This document shows, piece after piece, positions 17,858-24,898 of a DNA stretch of 64,000 bases; position 1 is the first letter of the stretch, and every line of letters begins with the position of its first letter. Made by a program: the position numbers and the translations under genes. The notes under the pieces were generated by a model, which was not told the origin of the DNA, did not search any database, and saw only the letters and a program-made list of their open reading frames with translations. Location: NCBI GenBank assembly GCA_963728125.1, contig CAVSIZ010000001.1, positions 372,001 through 436,000 on the forward strand. The letters are read 5' to 3'. The DNA comes from CAWDCV01 sp963728125. Lineage in GTDB: Bacteria > Actinomycetota > Actinomycetes > CAWDCV01.

Positions 17858-19039
17858 ATGGACGGTACAGCCGAGGCGATGATCCGGCTCGACCACGTGT
17901 CCAAGCGGTACGAGGACGGAACCGTCGCGGTGCAGGACCTGACGCTGGACATCCCGACCGGTGACGTCGTGACCCTGGTCGGCCCGTCGGGGTCGGGCAA
18001 GACGACGGCAATGAAGATGGTCAACCGGCTCATCGAGCCGACGGACGGCCGTGTCTTCGTTGACGGCGACGATGTGACGCACGTCGACCCGGTCAAGCTG
18101 CGTCGCCGCATCGGCTATGTCATCCAGCAGGTCGGGCTGTTCCCCCATCGCACGGTGCTCGACAACACGATGACGGTGCCGGCGCTGCTCGGTTGGGATC
18201 GCGCCAAGGCACGTGCGCGCGCGACGGAACTCCTCGAGCTGGTCGGACTCGACCCGGACCGCTTCGCCTCGCGCTACCCGCACCAGCTGTCCGGCGGCCA
18301 GCGACAGCGGGTCGGCGTTGCGCGCGCGCTGGCAGGCGATCCGCCGGTGATGCTGATGGACGAGCCGTTCGGTGCTGTCGACCCGTTGACCCGCGACAAG
18401 CTGCAACTGGAGTTCCTGCAGCTTCAGCAGGACGTGCGCAAGACGATCCTGTTCGTCACCCATGACATGGACGAGGCGGTACGGCTCGGTGATCGCATCG
18501 CCGTCTTCGCGCAGGGCGGCCACCTCGAGCAGTACGACACGCCAGCCTCGGTGCTCGGCAATCCGGCGACGCCATTTGTCGCCGATTTCGTCGGGTCCGA
18601 CCGCGGATTGCAGCGACTCGCGGTCACGCCGATCGACCCGGCAGATCTGGAGCACCCGCCTGTCGTGCATCTCGAGGACACGCTGGCTGCGGCAGGTGAG
18701 TCGTTACGGCGCTCTGGCTCTCGCTGGGCGGTCGTGCTCGATGACGACGACAACCTGCACGGCTGGATCGGCGTCGACATGTGCGACGGTTCGGGCACCG
18801 TTGGCAACGCCGCCCGCCGGATGGAGGCGTGGGTGCCACCGGACGCGTCGCTGCGCATGGCTTTTGGCGAAATGCTCCAGCACGACGCTGGCTGGGTCGC
18901 CGTACTCGAGCACGGCACCCGATTCCTCGGCGTGCTCACGCCGCAGACGCTGCACGAGGCGCTGCGCCGCTCGATCGACGCCGACCGGCACGACGTCGAC
19001 CTGTCCGAGATCACGGTGGACACGGTCGCCCGCGCCTGA
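17858..19039 (+). CDS. Osmoprotectant-type ABC transporter ATP-binding protein with CBS domains
   Basis: A 393-residue ATPase: Walker A LVGPSGSGKTTAMKMVNRLI at about residues 35-54, Q-loop VIQQVGLFPHRTV, signature LSGGQRQRVGVARAL, Walker B VMLMDEPFGAVD, and H-loop VTHDMDEAV. The C-terminal 110 residues form a CBS pair, which in OpuA/OpuC senses ionic strength. It energises the two divergent permeases. A GGAAGG ribosome site lies inside the permease gene 8 nt upstream. Separate transcription of the ATPase from its permeases is unusual for this family, in which the genes are normally co-directional. Confidence 0.92.
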   Translation: MDGTAEAMIRLDHVSKRYEDGTVAVQDLTLDIPTGDVVTLVGPSGSGKTTAMKMVNRLIEPTDGRVFVDGDDVTHVDPVKLRRRIGYVIQQVGLFPHRTVLDNTMTVPALLGWDRAKARARATELLELVGLDPDRFASRYPHQLSGGQRQRVGVARALAGDPPVMLMDEPFGAVDPLTRDKLQLEFLQLQQDVRKTILFVTHDMDEAVRLGDRIAVFAQGGHLEQYDTPASVLGNPATPFVADFVGSDRGLQRLAVTPIDPADLEHPPVVHLEDTLAAAGESLRRSGSRWAVVLDDDDNLHGWIGVDMCDGSGTVGNAARRMEAWVPPDASLRMAFGEMLQHDAGWVAVLEHGTRFLGVLTPQTLHEALRRSIDADRHDVDLSEITVDTVARA

Positions 19040-19115
19040 CCCTAGTGGTCCACTCGGGGGCGGACCCGGGGATCGCCTGGATGTGGTCAGCCGCTCACGC
19101 GGACAGCGTGGGGAC

Positions 19116-19772
19116 GTGCTGACCGATGTGGTCGAGTTGCTTCGGACTGTGGCGACCTCGCCGTGGGCGTACGCGGTGCTGTTTGCCGTGGCGCTCCTCG
19201 ACGCCTTCTTTCCGTTGGTGCCGAGCGAAACGGCGGTCATCACCGCCGGCGTGTTTGCGGTCATGGGCGAGCCCTCGCTCTTGGGTGTGATTGCGGTCGC
19301 GGCACTCGGAGCTTTCGCGGGCGACCACGTCGCGTATGCCCTCGGCCGAACGTCGGGCGGACGGCTCGCCCGTCGGCGTCGGTTTCCTCGGGACGCACTT
19401 GGACGGCACGGTGGCACGATCCTGATCACGGCTCGGTTCATCCCGGGCGGCCGGACCGCGACAACCGTCGCGATGGGGGCCATGCGGTATCCGAGGCGGG
19501 CATTCGCGGGCTTCGATGCGATCGCTGCTGTCTGCTGGGCGACCTATGCGGCTCTGCTCGGGTATCTCGGCGGGAACACGTTCGAGGACGACCCGCTGCG
19601 CGGGGTGCTCCTTGGGCTCGCCGCAGGACTCGCCGTCTCGGTGCTGATCTCGGCTGGCCGCTACATCATTCGGCGCGCGAAGCGCGATCCGGCACCCGTG
19701 CCTCGACGTACCGTCAGGTATGGGCAAGATCTTCGAGCAAATCGACGCAGCGCTCACGTCGTGGATCGCTGA
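19116..19772 (+). CDS. DedA family membrane protein (second copy)
   Basis: About 218 residues. The conserved core LLDAFFPLVPSETAVITAGVFA, GAFAGDHVAYALGRTSGG and LITARFIPGGRTATTVAMGAM matches the DedA/VTT family; the FIPGGRTA motif is of the subtype with a basic residue in the second re-entrant loop. Start is uncertain: GTG codons occur at 19083, 19116 and 19128, all in frame. The 3' end overlaps the next gene by 53 nt. It differs clearly in sequence from the DedA protein at 5998. Confidence 0.85.
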   Translation: MLTDVVELLRTVATSPWAYAVLFAVALLDAFFPLVPSETAVITAGVFAVMGEPSLLGVIAVAALGAFAGDHVAYALGRTSGGRLARRRRFPRDALGRHGGTILITARFIPGGRTATTVAMGAMRYPRRAFAGFDAIAAVCWATYAALLGYLGGNTFEDDPLRGVLLGLAAGLAVSVLISAGRYIIRRAKRDPAPVPRRTVRYGQDLRANRRSAHVVDR

Positions 19773-20283
19773 GCAGCCGATGTTCTTCGTCGCTACGGCA
19801 CCGCTGGCGGCTGATGGGCTGATCAATGTCAGTCCTCGCGGGCACGACACGTTCTCCGTTCTCGGACCGCACCGTGTCGGCTGGATCGACCTCACCGGCA
19901 GCGGCATCGAGACGATCGCGCACCTGCGAGAGAACGGTCGCATCTGCGTGATGTTCTGCTCGTTCGGAAAGCGTCCGCGCATCGTCCGGCTGCACGGCCA
20001 CGGGCGGATCGCGTTGCCGAGCGAACCGGAGTACGACGACCTCGCGCGGCGCCATCCGCACCACTCCGGACCACGCGCCGCCGTCATCGTCGACGTCACG
20101 CGCGTGAGCGACTCCTGCGGCTATGGGGTTCCGCGGATGGATTTCGTCGGCGAGCGCGACCTGCTCGAGCTCCACGCGCGCAAGCGCGGCCCCGACGGAC
20201 TCGTCGCCTATCGCGAGGAGAAGAACGCCGTCAGCTTGGATGGCCTGCCGGGATATCCCGTCACCGTCGGCAGCTCCGACTGA
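19720..20283 (+). CDS. Pyridoxamine 5'-phosphate oxidase family protein
   Basis: A 187-residue split-barrel flavin-binding-type protein. MFFVATAPLAADGLINVSPRGHDTFSVLGPHRVGWIDLTGSG and ICVMFCSFGKRPRIVRLHGHGR match a PPOX subfamily of unknown substrate. The C-terminus (GYGVPRMDFVGERDLL) matches the same group. The ATG lies within the end of the DedA gene; a TACCGT element 5 nt upstream could drive a near-leaderless transcript. Confidence 0.85.
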   Translation: MGKIFEQIDAALTSWIAEQPMFFVATAPLAADGLINVSPRGHDTFSVLGPHRVGWIDLTGSGIETIAHLRENGRICVMFCSFGKRPRIVRLHGHGRIALPSEPEYDDLARRHPHHSGPRAAVIVDVTRVSDSCGYGVPRMDFVGERDLLELHARKRGPDGLVAYREEKNAVSLDGLPGYPVTVGSSD

Positions 20284-20851
20284 CGTCGGCGACCAACTGC
20301 TCGGCGGCATCGACCGCTGCGCCGAGGCTGTCCTCGCTTCGGCCCAGGTGGACCAGCACCTGATGAGCGCGTCGGGAGAAGTCGGCCGGCGCACCGGGCA
20401 GCCTGCCGGCCTTCCGCTGCCCCGAGCCGGTCCCGCAACGCCTGGCTCAGTGCTGCTGGGTAGTCCTGCGTGCTGCGCTTGAGATCGGCCAGCTCGCCGG
20501 TCGGATCGGCGAGTACGACGCCGAGGGCCACCTCGCCCGCATACGCGAAGTCGGGAACGCCGAGCGGATGCCCGACCCGCTGGTGAAAGCCATCGTGAGC
20601 CAGCCACCGCCGTCCACCCACGGACCCCAGTCGCCGGGTGAGGTGACGCGCGCGTCCAGGCCCGCCACATCGATCGCCAGTTGGCCGAGCGCGTCGACGT
20701 CGAGCGGCGGGCGGTAGTACAACCCGAGGTCGTAGTCGGAGTCCGGCGCCAAGTCGTCGCGCGCTCGGCTGCCGCCGAGCATCACCCCGACGATGCCGGA
20801 CACCTGCACGAGCCCGTCGGCCATGGCGATCAGCCGCTCGTGCGTCAGCAT
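20261..20851 (-). pseudogene. Decayed nucleotidyltransferase-domain gene with two internal losses
   Basis: The first frame gives a good N-terminus: VGVMLGGSRARDDLAPDSDYDLGLYYR, with the GS and DxD motif of MNT-type nucleotidyltransferases, up to WVDGGGWLT. The sequence then jumps, in another frame, to GHPLGVPDFAYAGEVALGVVLADPTGELADLK and LSQALRDRL, and jumps again to a third frame with AGRLPGAPADFSRRAHQVLVHLGRSEDSLGAAVDAAEQLVADV, a typical C-terminus. About 50 and 70-80 residues of the normal 260-residue protein appear missing at the two joins. This is real decay, unlike the single-base shifts elsewhere in the window. Confidence 0.8.
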
Positions 20852-20865
20852 GCTGCGATCCAGGA

Positions 20866-21291
20866 CTAGAAGCCGCGGAGCTTCTCCGGCGTGATACGAA
20901 TCGGCACGGAGTACTCCTGCGCGAACTCGTCGGCGGTCATGCCAAGGCGTCGCATGTCCTCCGCGTACTTGACGTTGTAAGCCGACTGTTCCGGGCTGGT
21001 TGCCTCGCCGGAGTCGATGACGGCGGTGCCAGTGAAGACGACGATGTCGCCACCACGCTCCGTACCGCGAAAGTTCAGTGCAACTCTGCCGTTGCGAGCG
21101 ATGTTGCGCAGCTTCGGTTTGTCGCGCTGGCTAAAGACCAGAAACTCACTACCCGTCCACAAGAACCAAATGGGAACGGGCTGCGGAGTGCCGGCAGAGT
21201 CGACTGTCGTCAACCACGCAACGGTGTCGCCTTCGAGATGGCGCACGACCCGCGCGCCGAAGTCGGTCGCGGTGTCGAGACTGAAGGCCAT
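20866..21291 (-). CDS. PPOX-class F420-dependent oxidoreductase (TIGR03667-like)
   Basis: A 141-residue split-barrel protein: VVRHLEGDTVAWLTTVDSAGTPQPVPIWFLW, FSQRDKPKLRNIARNGRVALNF and GGDIVVFTGTAVID, ending in EYSVPIRITPEKLRGF. This C-terminus is typical of the actinobacterial F420-dependent group. Cofactor preference is inferred from family membership. It starts 3 nt downstream of the 21294-21614 gene, with which it is probably co-transcribed. Confidence 0.88.
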   Translation of the reverse strand: MAFSLDTATDFGARVVRHLEGDTVAWLTTVDSAGTPQPVPIWFLWTGSEFLVFSQRDKPKLRNIARNGRVALNFRGTERGGDIVVFTGTAVIDSGEATSPEQSAYNVKYAEDMRRLGMTADEFAQEYSVPIRITPEKLRGF

Positions 21292-21293
21292 CC

Positions 21294-21614
21294 CTAACCG
21301 TGCTTGCGGATGTAGTCGACGAACCGGGCGCGGAACAGCGGCTCGAACGTGTCGAGGTCCTCGCCCAAGTGCTTGCTGGTGAAGAGTTCTCGCAGCGTCC
21401 CGATCGACTCGAGGATGCTGCCGGACGCCTCCCCCGGCGATCCGTCCTCAGCCGCAACCACCGACGAGCCAGGCATGTGCCTGATCAGGTCCCAGAAGAA
21501 CGCGTAGTCGTGACGCTGCTCAGCGAGATGGAACGCGCGGTCGCGCAGTTCCTCGAAGGGCAGGTCGAGAAGTTCCTGGTCCGCGCGATCGGACGTTGCT
21601 GCCTCGTCGGTCAC
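21294..21614 (-). CDS. Hypothetical acidic protein
   Basis: A 106-residue soluble protein of unknown function, rich in acidic and aromatic residues: LPFEELRDRAFHLAEQRHDYAFFWDLIRHMPGSS and a C-terminal LFRARFVDYIRKHG. It looks like a small helical actinobacterial protein. The ATG overlaps the stop of the DUF3180 gene by 4 nt and its stop is next to the F420-type gene, so the three form a unit. Confidence 0.7.
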   Translation of the reverse strand: MTDEAATSDRADQELLDLPFEELRDRAFHLAEQRHDYAFFWDLIRHMPGSSVVAAEDGSPGEASGSILESIGTLRELFTSKHLGEDLDTFEPLFRARFVDYIRKHG

Positions 21615-22090
21615 GCGGGCAACCCTAGCCCGGCGTCCTCCTCCGGCGGCTCGGGCAGGCGGCAGATCCGTTCCAGGTAGAGACCGGCGGCGACGACGGC
21701 CAGCGACGCCACGATCGACACCGCTGCCACGACAACCCGGTCCCGGCGCGCTGGGACGTCGAGGTCGGGCAGGTAGAACAGGGCGACACCTGCGTACGCA
21801 CCCGCGATCAACGCTCCGGTACGCGAGCCCGCGCGGGCGAACATCGCTGCTCGGGCCGCAAAGAACGGGTTCACTCGAGCGCGCTGGATCTCGTCAGCCA
21901 ACCGATTGCGCAGGCTGACGGCGACGGCGAACAGGATGGCGGCGACAAAAGCCAGCGCAATGGGCGCCGTCCACGGCAGCGCTAGGGACACGACACCGAC
22001 GACGCCCTCCCACACCGAGAGCAGTCCCCAGACGATCGCGGTCGCCACCACCCCGATGGCAAGCAGCGTGGTCCAGCGGGTTGGTGTCAT
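21611..22090 (-). CDS. DUF3180 family membrane protein
   Basis: A 159-residue protein with four TM helices in two pairs. The region between the pairs, NPFFAARAAMFARAGSRTGALIAGAYAGVALFYL, is the DUF3180 signature. In actinobacteria this gene follows the folate genes, exactly as here (62 nt after folK). The function is unknown; a cofactor or envelope role has not been shown. Confidence 0.88.
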   Translation of the reverse strand: MTPTRWTTLLAIGVVATAIVWGLLSVWEGVVGVVSLALPWTAPIALAFVAAILFAVAVSLRNRLADEIQRARVNPFFAARAAMFARAGSRTGALIAGAYAGVALFYLPDLDVPARRDRVVVAAVSIVASLAVVAAGLYLERICRLPEPPEEDAGLGLPA

Positions 22091-22152
22091 GAGGCGATTC
22101 GCAATGAGATGTCGTTTCGCTCGCGAATCTGCGCCGCCATTGGGCAGTGCTG

Positions 22153-22596
22153 CTAACAGTTCACGACACGGCCGCGTCCCGGCAGTACGAGGTCAGGGGC
22201 AACGTCGGCGAGCGGGCGCAGGACGAACGCGCGCTCGTGAGCACGCGGATGCGGCAACGTCAGCGCCGGATCGGCGCTCACCTCGTCGCCCACACTGATC
22301 ACGTCGATGTCCAGCGTACGGGCGCCGTTCTGCTCGGTGCGCTCCCGCCCGAACGCCTGCTCCACCGCATGCGCTCGCTCGAGTAGCGCAAGCGATGGCA
22401 ACTCCGTGTCGAGCAGGAGGACGGCGTTGAGGTAGTCAGGCTGCTCGGGGCCGCCCATCGGCTCCGTTTCATACACCGGTGAGACAGCAACGCCAGTGAC
22501 CGCAGGTGATTCGAGGACCGCATCAACCGCGCCCTGCAGTGTCACTGCGCGATCCCCGAGATTGCTGCCGAGCGCGAGCACCACGAGCCGGCTCAT
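22153..22596 (-). CDS. folK: 2-amino-4-hydroxy-6-hydroxymethyldihydropteridine diphosphokinase
   Basis: A 147-residue HPPK. LALGSNLGDRAVTLQGAVDAV at the N-terminus, SPVYETEPMGGPEQPDYLNAV, RTEQNGARTLDIDVI with the metal-binding Asp pair, and LPHPRAHERAFVLRPLADVAPD are all present. It transfers pyrophosphate from ATP to the pterin before condensation with pABA by FolP. The start overlaps the folB stop (ATGA). Confidence 0.95.
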   Translation of the reverse strand: MSRLVVLALGSNLGDRAVTLQGAVDAVLESPAVTGVAVSPVYETEPMGGPEQPDYLNAVLLLDTELPSLALLERAHAVEQAFGRERTEQNGARTLDIDVISVGDEVSADPALTLPHPRAHERAFVLRPLADVAPDLVLPGRGRVVNC

Positions 22597-22952
22597 GGCC
22601 GGCTCCGCACGATGGTGACGCTGACGTCGTCGAACGGCACGGCGATCGGTGCCTGCGGCTTGTGCACGGTGATTTCGACCTGCTCCACGCGTCCTTCGGT
22701 AAGGCAGGCGTCCGCGAGCCGCTGCGCCAGCGTCTCGATCAAGTCCACCGGTTCACCCGCGACGATGTCCGCGACCCGCTGCGCGACGGTGCCGTAGTCG
22801 ACGGTGGCCTCGACGTCGTCGGCATCGGCAGCAGCAGAGGTGTCGAGCGCGAGGACGACGTCCACGACGAAGTCCTGCCCCTCGCGACGTTCGAACGGGA
22901 ACACCCCGTGGAAGCCACGAGAGCGGATACCGCTCAGGGTGATGCGGTCCAT
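22593..22952 (-). CDS. folB: Dihydroneopterin aldolase
   Basis: A 119-residue protein with the FolB pattern: DRITLSGIRSRGFHGVFPFERREGQDFVVDVVLALDT, the DYGTVAQRV and LIETLAQRLAD motifs, and VEITVHKPQAPI. It produces 6-hydroxymethyl-dihydropterin. The ATG overlaps the stop of the upstream NTF2-like gene and the stop overlaps folK. Length is normal. Confidence 0.95.
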   Translation of the reverse strand: MDRITLSGIRSRGFHGVFPFERREGQDFVVDVVLALDTSAAADADDVEATVDYGTVAQRVADIVAGEPVDLIETLAQRLADACLTEGRVEQVEITVHKPQAPIAVPFDDVSVTIVRSRP

Positions 22953-23389
22953 CACGATGATGCGTGCGGATTCATGACAGGCGACGCGTGGTGCACCCAC
23001 ATTCGCCAGCCCGACGGCGTGCGGCGGAACACGTTGGTGGACACTGCACGACTGCCACCGAACACTGCATCCGCGTCCGACGGTCCTGGGGTCAGAACGT
23101 TCTCGGTGCACGTAACGATGGCGACGTCTCCGGTCACCTGCACGTCGACATCGGTCAGGAAGAACTGGATGTATGACGTGTTCGCCATGATGACGGCCCA
23201 GGACCGAAGGATCGCGGCGCGTCCGCGCAGCGGCGCCCAACCGGGATGGATGCACGTGGCGCCGTCAGCGAACTCGCCGTCGATCCACAGCGCCTCCATG
23301 CGGTCGAGGTCGGCAGACTCGAAGGCTTCGTACAGCTCGCTATTGAGCGCGACGACGCTGTCGACGTCGCTCGATGATGACGCCGTCAT
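22952..23389 (-). CDS. NTF2/SnoaL-like protein inside the folate operon
   Basis: A 145-residue cone-fold protein: LNSELYEAFESADLDRMEALWIDG, CIHPGWAPLRGRAAILRSWAVIMANTSYIQFFLTDVDV, NVFRRTPSGWRMWVHHASP. It is locked between folP and folB by 4-nt overlaps on both sides, an arrangement seen in many actinobacteria. This suggests a pterin-related or accessory role, but no activity is known. Confidence 0.85.
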   Translation of the reverse strand: MTASSSSDVDSVVALNSELYEAFESADLDRMEALWIDGEFADGATCIHPGWAPLRGRAAILRSWAVIMANTSYIQFFLTDVDVQVTGDVAIVTCTENVLTPGPSDADAVFGGSRAVSTNVFRRTPSGWRMWVHHASPVMNPHASS

Positions 23390-24255
23390 CGGGCACGCAC
23401 CCCCGCACGCGCGGCTCGGTATGCCGCAGCGACGCGCACAGCGTCGAGACTGCCTCTCACCTCATGCACTCGCACTCCCCAGGCGCCCGCCGCCGCAGCG
23501 AGCGCCGTCACGGCCGCCGTCGCGTCGTCCCGCTCATCCATCGGACGCTGCTCTCCTGCAGCATCGGCGAGCAATGCTCCCAGGAATCGCTTGCGCGACG
23601 CGCCGATCAGGAGCGGACGTCCGAGCTGGTGCAGCGCATCGAGATTCGCCAGCAGCGCCCAGTTGTGGTCGGCATTCTTAGCGAAACCCAACCCTGGATC
23701 GAGAATGATCGCATCGACGTCCACGCCAGCGTCGACGGCGGCATCGAGTCGCTGCGACAGCTCGCTGCAGACATCGGCCACGACGTCGACGTAGGTCGTG
23801 AGTTCATTCATCCGAATGCTGTGACCACGCCAGTGCATGATGACGTACGGAACCTTGGCCTCCGCGACCAAACGCAGCATCGTTGGGTCGGCGAGTCCCC
23901 CGCTGACGTCGTTGACCAGCGTCGCGCCCTCGCACAGGGCGGCCTCCGCTACCACCGATCGCATCGTGTCGATGCTCACCGCTATGCCCTCTGCCGCGAG
24001 CTCGCGGACGACCGGGAGGACGCGTCGCAGCTCCTCCTCGACGGGCACCCGGTGCGCGCCGACGCGGGTGGACTCACCGCCCACGTCGACGAGATCGGCG
24101 CCGTCCGCCGCAAGCTGCCGACCGTGGGCAACGGCCCTGTCGGCATCCAGCCAGCGGCCGCCGTCGGAGAACGAGTCGGGGGTGACGTTCAGGATGCCCA
24201 TGACTCGGCAACGACACAGGGGCGGCATGCTGGAAACGCTCGACAGCTTCTCCAT
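23386..24255 (-). CDS. folP: Dihydropteroate synthase
   Basis: A 289-residue TIM barrel that condenses hydroxymethyl-dihydropterin pyrophosphate with pABA; the sulfonamide target. Motifs are CRVMGILNVTPDSFSDGGRW, DVGGESTRVGA, TLVNDVSGG, ILDPGLGFAK, LIGASRKRFLG and a C-terminal GVRVHEVRGSLDAVRV. The ATG at 24255 gives a 17-residue leader before the first strand, and it lies 8 nt after the folE stop. Confidence 0.95.
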   Translation of the reverse strand: MEKLSSVSSMPPLCRCRVMGILNVTPDSFSDGGRWLDADRAVAHGRQLAADGADLVDVGGESTRVGAHRVPVEEELRRVLPVVRELAAEGIAVSIDTMRSVVAEAALCEGATLVNDVSGGLADPTMLRLVAEAKVPYVIMHWRGHSIRMNELTTYVDVVADVCSELSQRLDAAVDAGVDVDAIILDPGLGFAKNADHNWALLANLDALHQLGRPLLIGASRKRFLGALLADAAGEQRPMDERDDATAAVTALAAAAGAWGVRVHEVRGSLDAVRVAAAYRAARAGVRAR

Positions 24256-24263
24256 CACGAGCG

Positions 24264-24896
24264 TCAGTGACCGAGGATCAGGCTCATTGCCTCGGCCCGG
24301 GTCGCCGGATTGAGGAGCTGACCGCGTACCGCGGACGTGACGGTGCGCGACCCCGGCTTCCGCACACCGCGCATGGTCATGCACAGGTGCTCGGCCTCGA
24401 CCACAACGATGACCCCGCGGGCATCGAGGATCCGCATCAACGCATCGGCGATCTGGGCGGTTAACCGCTCCTGCACCTGTGGGCGCTTGGCATAGACGTC
24501 GACGAGCCGGGCCAGCTTGGACAGGCCGGTCAGGCGACCCTCCTTGCCCGGGATGTAGCCCACGTGCGCCACGCCGTGAAACGGCACGAGGTGGTGCTCG
24601 CAAGTCGAGTTCAGCTCGATGTCCTTGACGAGGACGAGCTCGTCATGACCGATGTCGAACGACCTGGTGAGGACGTCCTCGGGCTCGCGGTAGAGGCCGG
24701 CGAACATCTCGGCGTAGGCACGCGCGACCCGAGCCGGCGTGTCCCGCAGCCCGTCGCGGTCGGGATCCTCGCCGATGCCGACGAGGATCTCGCGGACGGC
24801 CGCCTCGACTCGAGCGGCGTCGTACGGCCGACGCGCCGCACGTTTGCCGTCCGATGAGTCGGTGACGTCCGGCAGGGGATTGGCAGCCGTCGTCAT
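24264..24896 (-). CDS. folE: GTP cyclohydrolase I
   Basis: A 210-residue enzyme opening the folate pathway. The zinc ligands are in NSTCEHHLVPF and in the later AEHLCMTMRGV, and GYIPGKEGRLTGLSKLARLVD and RPQVQERLTAQIADAL are standard. The C-terminus has SAVRGQLLNPATRAEAM. The ATG lies 2 nt from the ftsH stop, so it is expressed with ftsH upstream and folP downstream. Confidence 0.95.
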   Translation of the reverse strand: MTTAANPLPDVTDSSDGKRAARRPYDAARVEAAVREILVGIGEDPDRDGLRDTPARVARAYAEMFAGLYREPEDVLTRSFDIGHDELVLVKDIELNSTCEHHLVPFHGVAHVGYIPGKEGRLTGLSKLARLVDVYAKRPQVQERLTAQIADALMRILDARGVIVVVEAEHLCMTMRGVRKPGSRTVTSAVRGQLLNPATRAEAMSLILGH

Positions 24897-24898
24897 GG

